Assembly (NCBI RefSeq): GCF_003286085.1
Contig: NW_020825350.1
Coordinates: 1,256,404 to 1,320,403, forward strand
DNA length: 64,000 nt
DNA from: Drosophila persimilis
Taxonomy: Eukaryota; Arthropoda; Insecta; Diptera; Drosophilidae
Direction of reading: 5' to 3'
Shown: piece after piece, positions 53,870-64,000 of the stretch
Position numbering within the stretch: position 1 is the first letter of the stretch
Layout: the number at the start of each line of letters is the position of its first letter
Position numbers and translations under genes: made by a program
The notes under the pieces: generated by a model
Told to the model about the DNA's origin: nothing
Seen by the model: the letters and a program-made list of their open reading frames with translations, nothing else
Database searches by the model: none

Positions 53870-54757
53870 AATGATCTGATCTGATCCAGATTCAGCAATC
53901 TGATAGATATGGTCATTATCTATGATTCTGCGTTTTTAGTTTTCTTGTATCTTCAAAATTGTGGATGCAACAGTTTTTCGTTCTTTGTGGGGGCGGAAGG
54001 GGGTGGGGCGAAATTTTGAGATATACGTTTTATAGTGAGATCTAACAGAAGTGCGGATACCAAACTTGGTTACTCTAGCGTTAATAGTCTCTGAGATTTG
54101 TGGATGTCCCAGATTTTCGTCCTTTGCGGGGGCGGAAGGGGGTGTGGCGAAATTTTGACACAAAATGGTCAAGGTCCGATATTACAGGAGTGTGGATACC
54201 AAATTTGGTTGCTCTGGTTCTTACAGGTTCTAAGATCCTTGAACTCATATTTTGCAATTGGAAAAACCGACCATGAAACCTGTGTGTTGGAGAGAGACAG
54301 AGCGAGAAAGAATAAAATTGTTTTCTTGATTCTGGCTATAATAATTATACGATCTGCTTTATAACTCTAGAAGATATAGTCATCCTCTACGATTCTGCGT
54401 TTTTAGTTTTCTCGTATCGTCGAAATTGTGGATGCCAAAGATTTTCGCCCTTTGTGGGGGCGGAAGTGGGCGGGGCAAAGTTATGAAATATTTTTGTAGC
54501 AGTGACATATCACAGAAGTGTGGATCCAAAACATCGTTGCTCTAGCTCTTATAGTCTTTGATCACTAGGTGCTGAAGGGGACGGACGGACGGATAAACGG
54601 ACAGACAGACAGGGCTCTATCGACTCGGCTATTGATGCTGATCAAGAATATATATACTTTTTGGGGTCGGAAACGATTCCTTTTGGACGTTACACACATC
54701 CACTTTCACCACAAATCTTATATACCCCAATACTCATTTTAAGTATCGGGTATAAAA
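53870..54757 (-). mobile_element. INE-1/DINE-1-like copy (second), part right of B2
   Basis: Resumes at the AATG duplication, then ATCTGATCTGATCCAG as in the first copy at 42610, and runs to the true end AAGTATCGGGTATAA. Non-coding. Confidence 0.72.
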
Positions 54758-55376
54758 AGAAACAGGAAGACCGTTGTTGGAGAAATCTAGAGAAAAAAAA
54801 AGGAGAAAATTAGTAAGAATAAAAATAAAACGAGAAAATGAAAAGCACAGCAAACCTGAACAGGAATTGCGTCACCCAAAGCTGGGAAGCGAATTCTGGG
54901 TCGGGGAGGGTAATCTCAGACAGCGGATGACCAGAAAAAACCCAGGGGCCAGGCTCACGCCTCAACGCGGACTCACAGGGAAACTACGAGCGTCGGGCCG
55001 GAACGACGGGTGCCGCTCATGCGTGGACTACCGGGCGAGGAGTCAGATGATCCCCGGGTCCGAGCCACTGTGTGAGGGAGACACCTGTCAAAAGAGTCCG
55101 GCCGGTGGCGCATAGGAGTTGCCCTGGGATGTGAGCCAAAGATTCCAGCACGGGCGGAGGGTCGGAGGACCCATTGTTTACTAGCGGAATCGCGGCAAAC
55201 GGCCCGCATTGAGGGCTGAGGGCGAGCTGGAAAGGGAGGAAGGTTTGAGTAAAAGTCATCCGGGTCGGGAGAACTCACCCAGGCCAAGGAGCACGGGATG
55301 ACGAAGACAGTTCAACGTTAGCATGTATGAAGTAAATTGCAATTAAAATAAACAGAAATAAAGGGTTAAATGAAAA
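54758..55376 (+). repeat. A4 post-pol spacer, right of the DINE-1/B2 nest
   Basis: Aligns with A1 about 7345-7965 (for example AACCCAGGGGCCAGGCTCAC at 54940). Cut on the right by an antisense LINE. No gene. Confidence 0.88.
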
Positions 55377-55391
55377 TTAGGTTAGGTTAGG
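55377..55391. repeat. (TTAGG)3 at the LINE 3' junction
   Basis: Three perfect TTAGG units (CCTAA on the LINE strand) followed by TTAA, exactly at the boundary between A4 spacer and LINE. Confidence 0.8.
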
Positions 55392-58320
55392 TTAACCCGG
55401 ACGGCCCTCAGCGGGGCCACGCATAGGCCAATATGGCCCTTAGTTATCCGAATGGGGGAGTGTATGAACAGTCGCGGGAGTGTTAATGTGGTTTTAAAAG
55501 TCCACGAGAATCGAGGTGTTTTTAGCATAGGCCAGCAGTTCCTGTGGCGTCCTTTTGGAGGCATCTTCCAGTGATGCCAACACTGGGGCGCCCAGGTATC
55601 TCATCCTTGCCCTTGAGAGAACCGGACAGTTGCAGATGAGATGTATCCAGGGTTTCGATAGCCCTAGGTTCCTCACATTTCCTACAACTGTCTCTGTTGG
55701 TGATGCCTAGCTTTGCTGCATATGCAGCAGCCAGACAGTGACCTGTTAGTATTCCCACTATCAATCTACAGTCCTTTCGTGGTAAGTGCAGTAGGTAGTG
55801 GCTAAGTTTCTCGTTGCGCTCCTTGCACATTATCTTCGAGGTTCTGCAGGTGGTGGTACTCCTCCACCTGCTATCAGTATGTGCTCTAGCCTGCTTCTCT
55901 AGATCGCCTTGAGCGTTCTGAGGGAGACAGGCACGTTCTCGGTTCTCCTATTCTCCAGCCGACGCCTTCCTTAGCTAGTACGTCCGCCGCTTCGTTTCCT
56001 TCGATGCCCTGGTGGCTGGGAACCCAATAGATCCGCACTGTCTTTGTCGTGCTTAGGATGTCTAATGCCTCCCTGCTCGCCAAGACACTTCTGGAACTGA
56101 CCGCGGACGACTGCATGGATCTTATCGCCGCTTGGCTGTCGACGAATAGGTTGACCGCATCGTGTGCTCGTTCTGTGAGGAGAGCGACCTCCGCTGCTTT
56201 CCCGATGGCAAAAACTTCTGCCTGGAATATGCTGCATTGGTCCTGTAGCTTATACGACAGCCTTATCTCAGGGTCTGTACAGTATAGGCCCGCTCCTACT
56301 CCTCCGTCCATCTTGGAGCCGTCTGTGTATATATTGAGGTGCTTAGTTTGGTCCCTTCCAGGTCCCAAAGATGTGGTTGTTTTGACGTCAAGGCAAGTTT
56401 GGGGGGTCATGTAATCAGTTGATCTGGTCATTTCCCTGCCGATTGAACTATGCCCGTATCCTTGTGGCGATAGATTTCCTGATGCTATGAGGCGTTGTCC
56501 TGCCTTTCCCGCAATCAGGCGAGCGTGAATGTCCAGGGGGTCGATTCCGAGTACAGTTTCGAGAGCTTTTGTTGGGGTTGACCTCAGCGCCCCTGTAATA
56601 CAGAGCAGAGCCTGTCGCTGAGTCTTTTCCATAAGCTTATGGTATGTCTTCTTTTCAGTAGCCTGCCACCACACTAAGGCTCCATACAGCAGAGTTGGTC
56701 GCACCACAGAGTATAGATCCAATGCATTAGAGCAGGTGACAGGCCCCATGTACTGCTGAGCATCTTCTTGGATGCATAAAGTAGCCTTCTTCACCCTTTC
56801 CACTACATTGGGCCTCCATGCCAGCTTGCTGCCCAGTACTGTGCCTAGGTATTTCACCTGTGATTTTGGAGTCAGCATAGTTTGGTCAATTTTCGGGGGG
56901 TCCATATTGGTACCTTGTACCTCTTGGTAAAGAGGATGAGGTTCGTCTTGTCCGCATTGATACTGAGTCCTACCTCTTCCGCCCACTCACGTATCTCCCT
57001 GAGTGTACGTTCCATTAAGGAGCTGAGGGTCGATGGGCATACACCCGTAATAAGTATGCTTATGTCGTCTGCATAAGCTATTATCTTTGGGGCCTTCCTT
57101 TTAAATCTCTTGATGAGGTCGTCGACCACCAGATTCCACAGTAGTGGCGACAGGACTCCACCCCGAGGTGTGCCTCTGTGTGCCCCCTTCACCATGGAAG
57201 CAGTGCCCCACTCCGATTGCACCCGTCTACAACTTAGGAGGTTTTTTGCAAATCCAACAGCTTTTCTAGTGTTTTTAGTATAAAGGAGGTAAGGCTTATC
57301 GGTCTGTAATCCTTGGGACTCACGTGGCTGCACTTTCCTGCCTTAGGGAGGAAGACAACTCTCGAGGTTCTCCATTGGATGGGGATATAGCCCGTACTTA
57401 GGCATGCTGAGTATATTGCGAGGAGCCATGGGGTAATAACCTCTTTGGTCAACTGCATCATGGCTGGGAATATCCCGTCCAGTCCTGGTGCTTTTATGCC
57501 CGCGAAGGAGTCTATGGCCCGATGGATTCTCTTAGTGGTTAACAGACCTATTGGAGGGTGCTGTTCCTCGGTTGCTAGGTCCTGATGCTCCTTGGCGTCA
57601 GTGACCTCGGTGCATCCAGGGAAGTGCGCCTCCATTAGTGCTGTTAGGGCTTCTTTACTGCCCTCTGTCCACTGTCCGTTGTCTAGTTTTAGTTGGCTCT
57701 GTACTGTGGGCTGCTTTGAAAGCAGCTTCCGAAGCTTAGCGGTTTCGGGCACTTTCTCGATGTTGGAGCAGAAGTTTCTCCACGAGTTCCTTTGTGCCTT
57801 ACGTATTTCCTTCTTGTAGCTCCTAAGTAGGATTTTATATTCCTCATTGACAATCTCTTCGTTCGCTTGTTTGGCGATCTTGAAGAATTCCTTGAGGTTG
57901 TTCCTTTGGAGAGAGAGATCTCGGTTCCACCAGAGTGGCTTGGACCTCCTCTTCGTTCTCGAGGGTTTGCACGATGCATGGTAGGCGTTCAGTAACTCGT
58001 TGGATAGGGTCTTTAGGGACTTCTCTATATCCTCCGCGGATTTCACTGAGCTCGGATTCGCGAGCTTCGAAGTAACTGTCTTTTTAAACTTTTCCCAGTT
58101 TGTGTTCCGGGGGTTTCTATAGACTGTTGTCTTCAAAGGGTGTTTGAATTCGCACTTGAACTGAATGTACTTGTGATCTGAGAAGGAGGGTCTTTCAAGG
58201 ACCCTCCAGCTAGATACCGTAGTACTGTTTCCCCTTGCAAGTGTTAGGTCTAGCACGTTGGATGAGGTCGGACCTACGAAGGTGTGCTCCTCCCCAACGT
58301 TTGCTATATAGTTAAATATG
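55377..58320 (-). pseudogene. LINE with RNase H domain (I/LOA-type), 5' truncated, internally deleted
   Basis: Minus strand. End of endonuclease (LDLTLARGNSTTVSSW, SFSDHKYIQF near 58170, the SDH motif), RT start (KAPGLDGIFP near 57480, KDYRPISLTSF near 57290), then a gap of about 100 residues at 57236. RT resumes with GTPRGGVLSPLLWN and the catalytic YADD near 57075, then RNase H with IYTDGSKMDGGVGAG near 56320, a DSQAAI Asp near 56130 and WVPSHQGIEGNEAAD near 56020. An untranslated tail follows, with frames up to 55522 that no longer read through. The 3' end is three TTAGG-type units. RT plus RNase H in one LINE suggests the I or LOA group (inference). Confidence 0.82.
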
Positions 58321-59604
58321 CGACACTGCAGTTTGCGTTTTAAAAAAAGATTTTTATTCTTTCACTTAAACCAAAGACTATACAATACACAGAAAAGACA
58401 CGCACACAGCCACCAGTCGAGAAGCGTACAAAACGGAAATTCTACATTTTTAATATTTGGTGGGATATCCCTTTTGTTTTAAAACATCTGCCAGACGTCT
58501 AGGCATTGAGTCAACCAGATTCCTGGTGTCCTCGGTAGTTATTTTGCCCCATTCCTCCATGATGACATCCTTCAACATGTTTTTGGAAGTTATGGTGTGC
58601 TCACGAATCCTGCGCTCGAGTAAATCCCATAGATGTTCTATGGGATTCAGGTCTGGGGACTGGGGAGGGGATCGAAGCTGATTTTTCACATTTTAAAGCA
58701 GCCAGAGCTTTGCATTGTGGGCAGTATGCTTCGGATCATTGTCTTGTTGGCACTCTGCTGAAGGTTTTCTTTCAAAACTGTAATTTATGCTTTGTGGTCC
58801 ATTGTGAATTCTATAAAAAAGAGATTTCCAAACATTTTACTCTTTGCTCTGCGGGGCCTTAACTGGGATGCGGGTGTAAGACTCCCATCTTACTCTAGTA
58901 GACTATTATTAGTAAACCTCCCATACTTAGTTAACCGTAGAAAAATGCTTGGTGTGATATTTATGCACAACTTGATCAGGGGTGACATAGACAGCCCTGA
59001 TCTGTTGAGCCGCATAAACTTCACGATTCCTGTTAGACTGACTAGAAATTTTATACCGTTGTTCCTTCCACTTTGTAGATCGAATGCGGCATCGCCCCTC
59101 GGTCGGTTGGGCGGGAGGAGGGCTGCGTTTTGCCTGGGATCCGCGCGTAACAGCCTTCTGCTGGTGTCACACGGGCCACTTGACGGTGCAGTAACTGCAT
59201 CGCCTCTTGAAAGATGCAGTCATTGCATGTCAACGTCCAAGAACACCATTGGCCGCCATACAACCCCACACCATCACACCACCACTTCCATGTTTTACAG
59301 TCGGTAGTAAATGTTCTTTGTCCATGGCTGTTCCGCTTTTCATCCAAAAAATTTTCTTGTCTTGTATGCCCTTGCTCTCATCTGAAAAAATAGCCCTTTT
59401 CCAGAAGCTGGGAACCTTGGAAATGTGCTCATTGGCGAAATCCATACGCTTTTTCCTATTGACCCCAAATACATACGGCTTCCTGCGAGCATCTCGGCCA
59501 TGATACCCCACCTTTTTCCAAGTGCGTCGGACAGTTTCTTCAGATATAACTTTGGAGAAGCCTATATTCAAATTCTGAAAGAAATCCTTCAGCAGAGTGC
59601 CCAA
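58321..59604 (-). pseudogene. Tc1-type transposase relic, minus copy, split by a LINE scrap
   Basis: Minus strand: KVISEETVRRTWKKVGYHGR near 59540, AIFSDESK (first catalytic Asp) near 59385, HGSGGVMVWGCMAANG near 59270. Then an unrelated insert (58786-59200), then QQDNDPKHTAHN (second Asp) near 58730 and SPDLNPIEHLWDLL (catalytic Glu, DD34E spacing) near 58650, ending at 58450. The flank to 58321 may include the TIR (TGCGACACTGCAG). Several breaks, including about 36 bp lost before QQDND. Confidence 0.82.
58786..59200 (+). pseudogene. CR1/jockey-type LINE scrap inside the Tc1 copy
   Basis: Plus strand: FALRGLNWDAGVRLPSYSSR then RRKMLGVIFMHNLIRGDIDS and PDLLSRINF near 58830-59020, the C-terminal region after a CR1/jockey RT. 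The following 59080-59200 is GC-rich and unassigned. Confidence 0.7.
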
Positions 59605-60050
59605 AAATTACAGCTTGAAGACGACTTTTGCTGCCAACAGGACAATGATCCGACGCATACTGCCCACAATTTTAAGCTCTGTTTGCTTTACAATGTACAA
59701 AATGAGCTTCAATCGCCTCCTTAGTCCCCAGACATGAATCCCATAGAACATCTATGGGATTTACTCGATCGCAGGATTCGTAAGCACACCATAAGCTCTA
59801 AAAACATGTTGAAGGAAGTTATCCTGGAGGAATGGGGCAAAATAACTGCCGAGGACACCAGGAATTTGGTTGACTCAATGCCTAGACGTCTGGCAGATGT
59901 TTTAAAACGATAGGAAGATCCCACAAAATATTAACAACTTAGAATTTTAGTCGTGTACGCAGACTTTTGAGGTGTCAAATTTGTCTTATGTTTTTTTTAA
60001 TGATTTTTTTTTCCTATTAAGTTTGTTTTATTGAATAAAAAACAAATGTA
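59560..60050 (+). pseudogene. Tc1-type transposase relic, plus copy (C-terminal half)
   Basis: Plus strand: CCQQDNDPTHTAHN (second Asp) near 59635, a TAG before SPDMNPIEHLWDLL near 59725 (Glu), and IRKHTISSKNMLKEV, as in the minus copy but diverged by several percent. It lies tail-out next to the minus copy, so the pair forms an inverted structure. Stop after VLKR at 59911-59913. Confidence 0.82.
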
Positions 60051-60275
60051 TATAGTGTAAGGCAACACATATTAACCCTAACCAACCCCATATTAGCCCT
60101 TACCGATATTAACCCCGATCCCGATATTATACCGCGATAGGTTTTATGCGATAGGTTTTATGCAATATGATACTGCGATAAGTCGGAGGCAATTATTTCG
60201 ACGATCGACAAGAAGATAGAAAAGACGTAAAATAAAGAAGTTAATAAAAGTAAAACCAAGAACCGCGCCACAACT

Positions 60276-60288
60276 TCAGAAGTGGGAT
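60276..60288 (+). other. PBS matching the inside of tRNA-Leu
   Basis: TCAGAAGTGGGAT complements a stretch of tRNA-Leu a few bases in from its 3' end. Such an offset Leu primer is known for the micropia/mdg3 group. Confidence 0.6.
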
Positions 60289-60348
60289 ACGCAATCCAAA
60301 ACTACTTTAAAAACGCCTACAGTTATTCAAATTTTAATCAAAGTCAGT

Positions 60349-62090
60349 ATGAACCCCGCTGCCATTGAGAAGCAGCAGCTTTTGGACTGGATGGACGGGC
60401 AAGGAATTGCGCACTCGAGCAATGCAACTTTGCGGCAGCTGCAGAAACTCGCGTACGAGAATGGTTATGTCCCTGATCGTCCAACCAGCCCTGTAGTTCC
60501 GACCAAATTTAATGCTTCAGCCGACAACGACCCTGACATTCCGGCCGACCCTAATTTGGAAAACGACGCCGACACGCTGACGCCGGTGGTCGGCAAGGCA
60601 CGCATACCAGAAGAAGAAGAGTTAGATGCCGCCATTAGAATATTACAAAAAAAAGGGCTTTGCTCACAAAACTAATGGCGGAGAGCAGCAGCGTCAAAGA
60701 AGTGATCCGTGCAATGGTCCCATTCTCGAATCCGAGGGACCAAGACGCTGGATTGTGGATTATGAAATTAGAGCGTGCTTGTTCTGCTGTTGATGAAAGT
60801 GACGCCTACAAGCTACGATGCGCACGCTTATTAATGGCACCAAATTCAGAGGCAGACACATTTATGCGGCTTGACACTTCAGAAAATTATGATCAATTTA
60901 AAACCAACTTTCTGAAAACATTTGACATTTGACATTTGGCATGTTCGACAACGGAATTAGTGATGCAACTTCAGAAAACTTTCTACATTCCGTAAAAAAC
61001 ATCCGTTATGGGGTACATTTTGCAGATGCAAGAGTTGGCGTTGCGTGCAAGTGTATGTGAGATTGAAGCAGTCCACTTTATCATCGACGGTTTCCGTGAC
61101 ACGTCGCCAGCCATTGCCTTGCTGTATGGAGCGAAGACCATCAATGAGCTTAAGGAATTATCTCATCGATATGCAGACTTAAGAGCAAAAAACAAACCAA
61201 AGTGGAACTCATCGACTATCTCTTCAGCTTCAACTTCAGCTTCAGCACAATCTTCATTAACATCGAATGGTGAGATGCGATGCTACAATTGTTCGTTGTT
61301 TGGACACTACGCTTCAGATTGCAAGGCTCCCAAACGTGCGATGGGGTCCTGCTTCCGTTGCGGCTCTCTCAGCCACACTATAAAGACGTGTCCGGAGCAA
61401 AAGTACACCAAATCAGCAATGGAACCGAAAACTCCCAGAGATGAAGACAGCGACGAATACCCATTTGTTCCGATATTTGACCAGGTAGGAGTATATTTTT
61501 ACACTGATCCAAAACGCAAAACTTATAAAAATATTCTTTCCGCTATGTTCGACACGGGCAGCGCCGTTAATATTGTGAGAGCTTCAACATTACGATTCCA
61601 AAACATCAAAAAATACACTCTTTTACCATCAAACCTACGTAGTGTCAGCGGCTCACATCTTTTCACTTACGGAAAAATGTACTTACACATAACCTATCAT
61701 GACATTGAAAATATGATTTTGTTTTACATTATGCCAGATGAATACATGTCAGAAGATTTTCTATTGGGTAGACCTTTTTTGAAGAAGTATAAGTTAAAAT
61801 TATCATTTTATGAACATCATAAGCCCGAGACAAATAAAATTGAAAATTTAAGTTTCAAATTAAGTGAGAAAAAAACCATTTCGCCTAGCATAATTGTTTC
61901 CAACGATATAGCCTTAGATCAACTAACTCCCACGCATCCGGTTGACACTGCTAATAGTTATGAACCCCTTCAAAGATCAAAAACACCAATTAATAATTCA
62001 GAAACATTAGACCATAAATTAGACAAATTAGGGAATGAGACAGCAGGTAGCATTAAAAAAAACCCCCGAATAACAGTGAACTTCCGATAA
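60349..62090 (+). pseudogene. Gag and protease of the micropia/mdg3-like element
   Basis: ATG at 60349 (MNPAAIEKQQLLDWMDGQG) is open to 60675. A shift moves to a second frame (60660-60932) holding FSNPRDQDAGLWIMKLERAC, the capsid-like start. Another break near 60940 leads to the frame 61008-62090: ELKELSHRYADLR, two zinc knuckles (CYNCSLFGHYASDC near 61285 and CFRCGSLSHTIKTC near 61350), then the aspartic protease FDTGSAVNIV near 61549 and EDFLLGRPFL near 61755. Two frameshifts disable gag. Confidence 0.82.
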
Positions 62091-64000
62091 GTAATGCGCT
62101 TCTAGATGTAATTGAGCAAACTTCCGATATTCAGAATATTTACAATATAGAACAAATTGACATTGAGGATTACAATATTGATTACAAACTTAGTGAAAAC
62201 TCGCGTAGTGAAATCCGAACATTAATTGAATTAAATTATTTAGACCTGCCCAACATACCAGCCATTGAACATAAGTATGAAATGAAGATAAAAATTATGT
62301 CACAAGCCCCAATATATTCAACACCAAGAAAGCTTTCATATCATGACAAAAGAGTAGTTGACAAACTTATTGAAGAATTGCTGGCTGAAGGCCACATCAG
62401 ACCGAGTGATTCCCCTTATACCTCTGCAATTGTACTGATAAAAAAAAAAAAATCAGGTGAGAAAAGGCTGTGCGTTGATTATAGACAATTGAATAAGATA
62501 ACAGTAAGGGATGGGTACCCATTGCCACTTATAAATGATTGAATAGAGAGAATGGAAGGTAATAAGTATTTCTCCCTTCTGGATCTGAAAAGTAGTTTCC
62601 ACCAGGTGAAGGTGGCAGAGAATTCAATTCAATTTACATCTTTTGTGACACCAAACGGACAATACGAATATCTTAGCATGCCATTCGGTTTGCGAAACGC
62701 ATCAGCGATTTGTAAACAATATATTCGGCCCATTAATAAAACAAGGAAATGTAGTTGTATACATGGATGACATTGCAATCGGAACCAAAACTATAGAAGA
62801 ACACTTTGTTGTCTTAAGTAAAGTATTACGCCTCCTAGCAGAATATAGATTATAAATTAAGTTAAGCAAGTGTCTGTTTTGTTACACTTGTATAGAATTT
62901 TTGGGATTCACATTAAGCAAGGATGGAATTAAGCCGAATAATGATCACATCACGACAATTAAGCACCTTCCGAAACCTACTAATTCCGTAGATATGCAAA
63001 AATGTTTAGGACTCTTTTGTTCAGGAAATTCATTCCAGGTTACTCGAAAGTTGCCAAACCATTGCCAAGCTCTGAGAAAAGCTAAAGGGAAATTTTAGTT
63101 AGATGAAAAATGTGTAACAATATTTAATTATCTCTGTGAGAGACTGGCCTCAGCACCAGTTCTAGCCCTGTATAGTCCGACTAAGGAAACAGAACTGCAT
63201 TGTGACGCTAGTGCCGAAGGGTTTGGAGGAATTTTATTACAAAAACAGGATGATAACAAATTTCATCCAATCTCATATTTTTCTCAAGCAACAACGCCAG
63301 CAGAAAGTAGGTAGCATAGTTATGAATTAGAAACTCTAGCCATAATCTACTCATTGAATAAATTTAAGATTTACCTTGAAGGAATACCGTTCCGAATAAT
63401 AACCGATTGTAATGCCCTTACTCTAACCTTATGTAAGAAAACTGTAAATTCAAAAATTGCTAGATGGGCCCTTGAACTTGAAAATTATGACTACACAGTG
63501 AATCATTGAAGTGGTAAAAACATGCCCCATGTCGATGGCTTAAGTAGATACCCCACAATAAGTCCAGAATTCAGTTACGAACCAAAAGTTTCAGTTCAGG
63601 AAAACAATAATAAGGATCGAATAGTTTCAGTTATAGATATAGATGACATCAATTTTCAGCTTCAGGTCACGCAAAATAGAGATAGCACTATAATTCAGTT
63701 AAAGGATAAGTTAGAAAGAGAACCAGTAAAAAATTTCGTATTGGAAGATGGTATTGTTTATCGAAAATATGCTGATTTCGAATTGCTTTATGTCCCGTCA
63801 GAAATGGAAAATAATTTAATAAGAACTGTTCACGAAAAATTGTGCCATTTGGGAGTTGAAAAATGTGTAACCGAAATTAAGAAACATTATTGGTTTCCGA
63901 ATATGACCGCAAAAGTTGATAGTTTTATAAAAAATTGCATTAAGTGTAGTACATTTAGCCTTCCGTCCCATTCCAAAAATCGCTCATTACATAGTATACC
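62091..64000 (+). pseudogene. Pol of the micropia/mdg3-like element (RT, RNase H, integrase start)
   Basis: [20 protein letters not shown] near 62395, [10 protein letters not shown] near 62470, a TGA at 62540-62542, KYFSLLDLKSSFHQVKV near 62565, MPFGLRNAS near 62680, and catalytic YMDD at 62760-62771 in another frame. RNase H: LHCDASAEGFGGILLQK near 63185, then TDCNALTLTL near 63405 and DGLSRYP near 63535. Integrase zinc finger HEKLCHLG near 63830 and CIKCS near 63940. Numerous stops and frameshifts (for example near 62850, 63310, 63505) show an old copy. Confidence 0.85.

Larger units (their letters stand above)
60060..64000 (+). mobile_element. Ty3/gypsy element, micropia/mdg3-like, degenerate, runs off window
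   Basis: Plus strand. LTR end at about 60272 (duplicated CGATAGGTTTTATG at 60137-60165 lies in it), PBS-like TCAGAAGTGGGAT at 60276-60288, gag, protease, RT, RNase H and the integrase zinc finger. Protein motifs match the micropia/mdg3/blastopia group. The left LTR start is not clear and the right half is outside. Confidence 0.82.

Noticed and set aside
59051..59347. Minus-strand 98-codon frame across the LINE scrap as part of the Tc1 transposase
   Set aside because: Only its first third is Tc1; the rest is the opposite strand of the inserted LINE sequence.

Overview
The window is a nest of transposable elements. I recognise no host gene, rRNA, tRNA or CRISPR array. INE-1/DINE-1-like repeats, BEL/Pao, jockey-clade, Tc1, PIF/Harbinger with a MADF-BESS partner, and micropia/mdg3-like Ty3/gypsy sequences point to a drosophilid fly, probably pericentromeric or other TE-rich heterochromatin. 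The species cannot be fixed from the sequence.

Two related Ty3/gypsy LTR families dominate; I call them A and B. Both have a tRNA-Lys-type primer binding site (18 nt, same sequence in all copies), 4-bp target duplications, gag, a pol in the -1 frame, a long post-pol spacer, and a third gene (ORF3) in the position where env would lie. The long LTRs and Lys PBS recall the Osvaldo/Ulysses group (inference). Copies: A1 (+, 1-11240, left end outside the window), A2 (-, 11937-20935, complete, TSD GTAT), A3 (-, 27391-33814, internally deleted), A4 (+, 40984-55376, fragments), B1 (+, 473-6127, inside the A1 integrase, TSD GGGA), B2 (-, 43274-53869, complete, TSD AATG, inside a DINE-1-like repeat that itself lies in A4).

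Layout: 1-11240 A1 with B1 nested; 11241-11936 Tc1-like fragment; 11937-20935 A2; 20936-27390 old debris (unassigned AT-rich sequence, BEL/Pao relic, DNA-transposase relic, jockey 3' end); 27391-33814 A3; 33815-37535 orphan sequence, DINE-1-like copy and antisense jockey-clade LINE; 37536-40838 PIF/Harbinger element with TTA duplication; 40984-55376 A4 split by DINE-1-like copies and B2; 55377-58320 antisense RNase-H-bearing LINE; 58321-60050 inverted Tc1 relics with a LINE scrap; 60060-64000 micropia/mdg3-like element running off the window.

The most notable system is ORF3. It is an otherwise unrecognised, Trp- and Gln-rich, repeat-containing protein with conserved N-terminal, central and C-terminal blocks. 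It has its own TATA-type promoter in both families. It is the only gene kept, and kept fully open (722 codons), by B1, whose LTRs differ at only about two positions and which has lost gag and pol. The A and B gag/pol overlap also holds a phased GGGAAAC slippery site followed by a 5-nt spacer and a 7-bp stem, conserved in both families.
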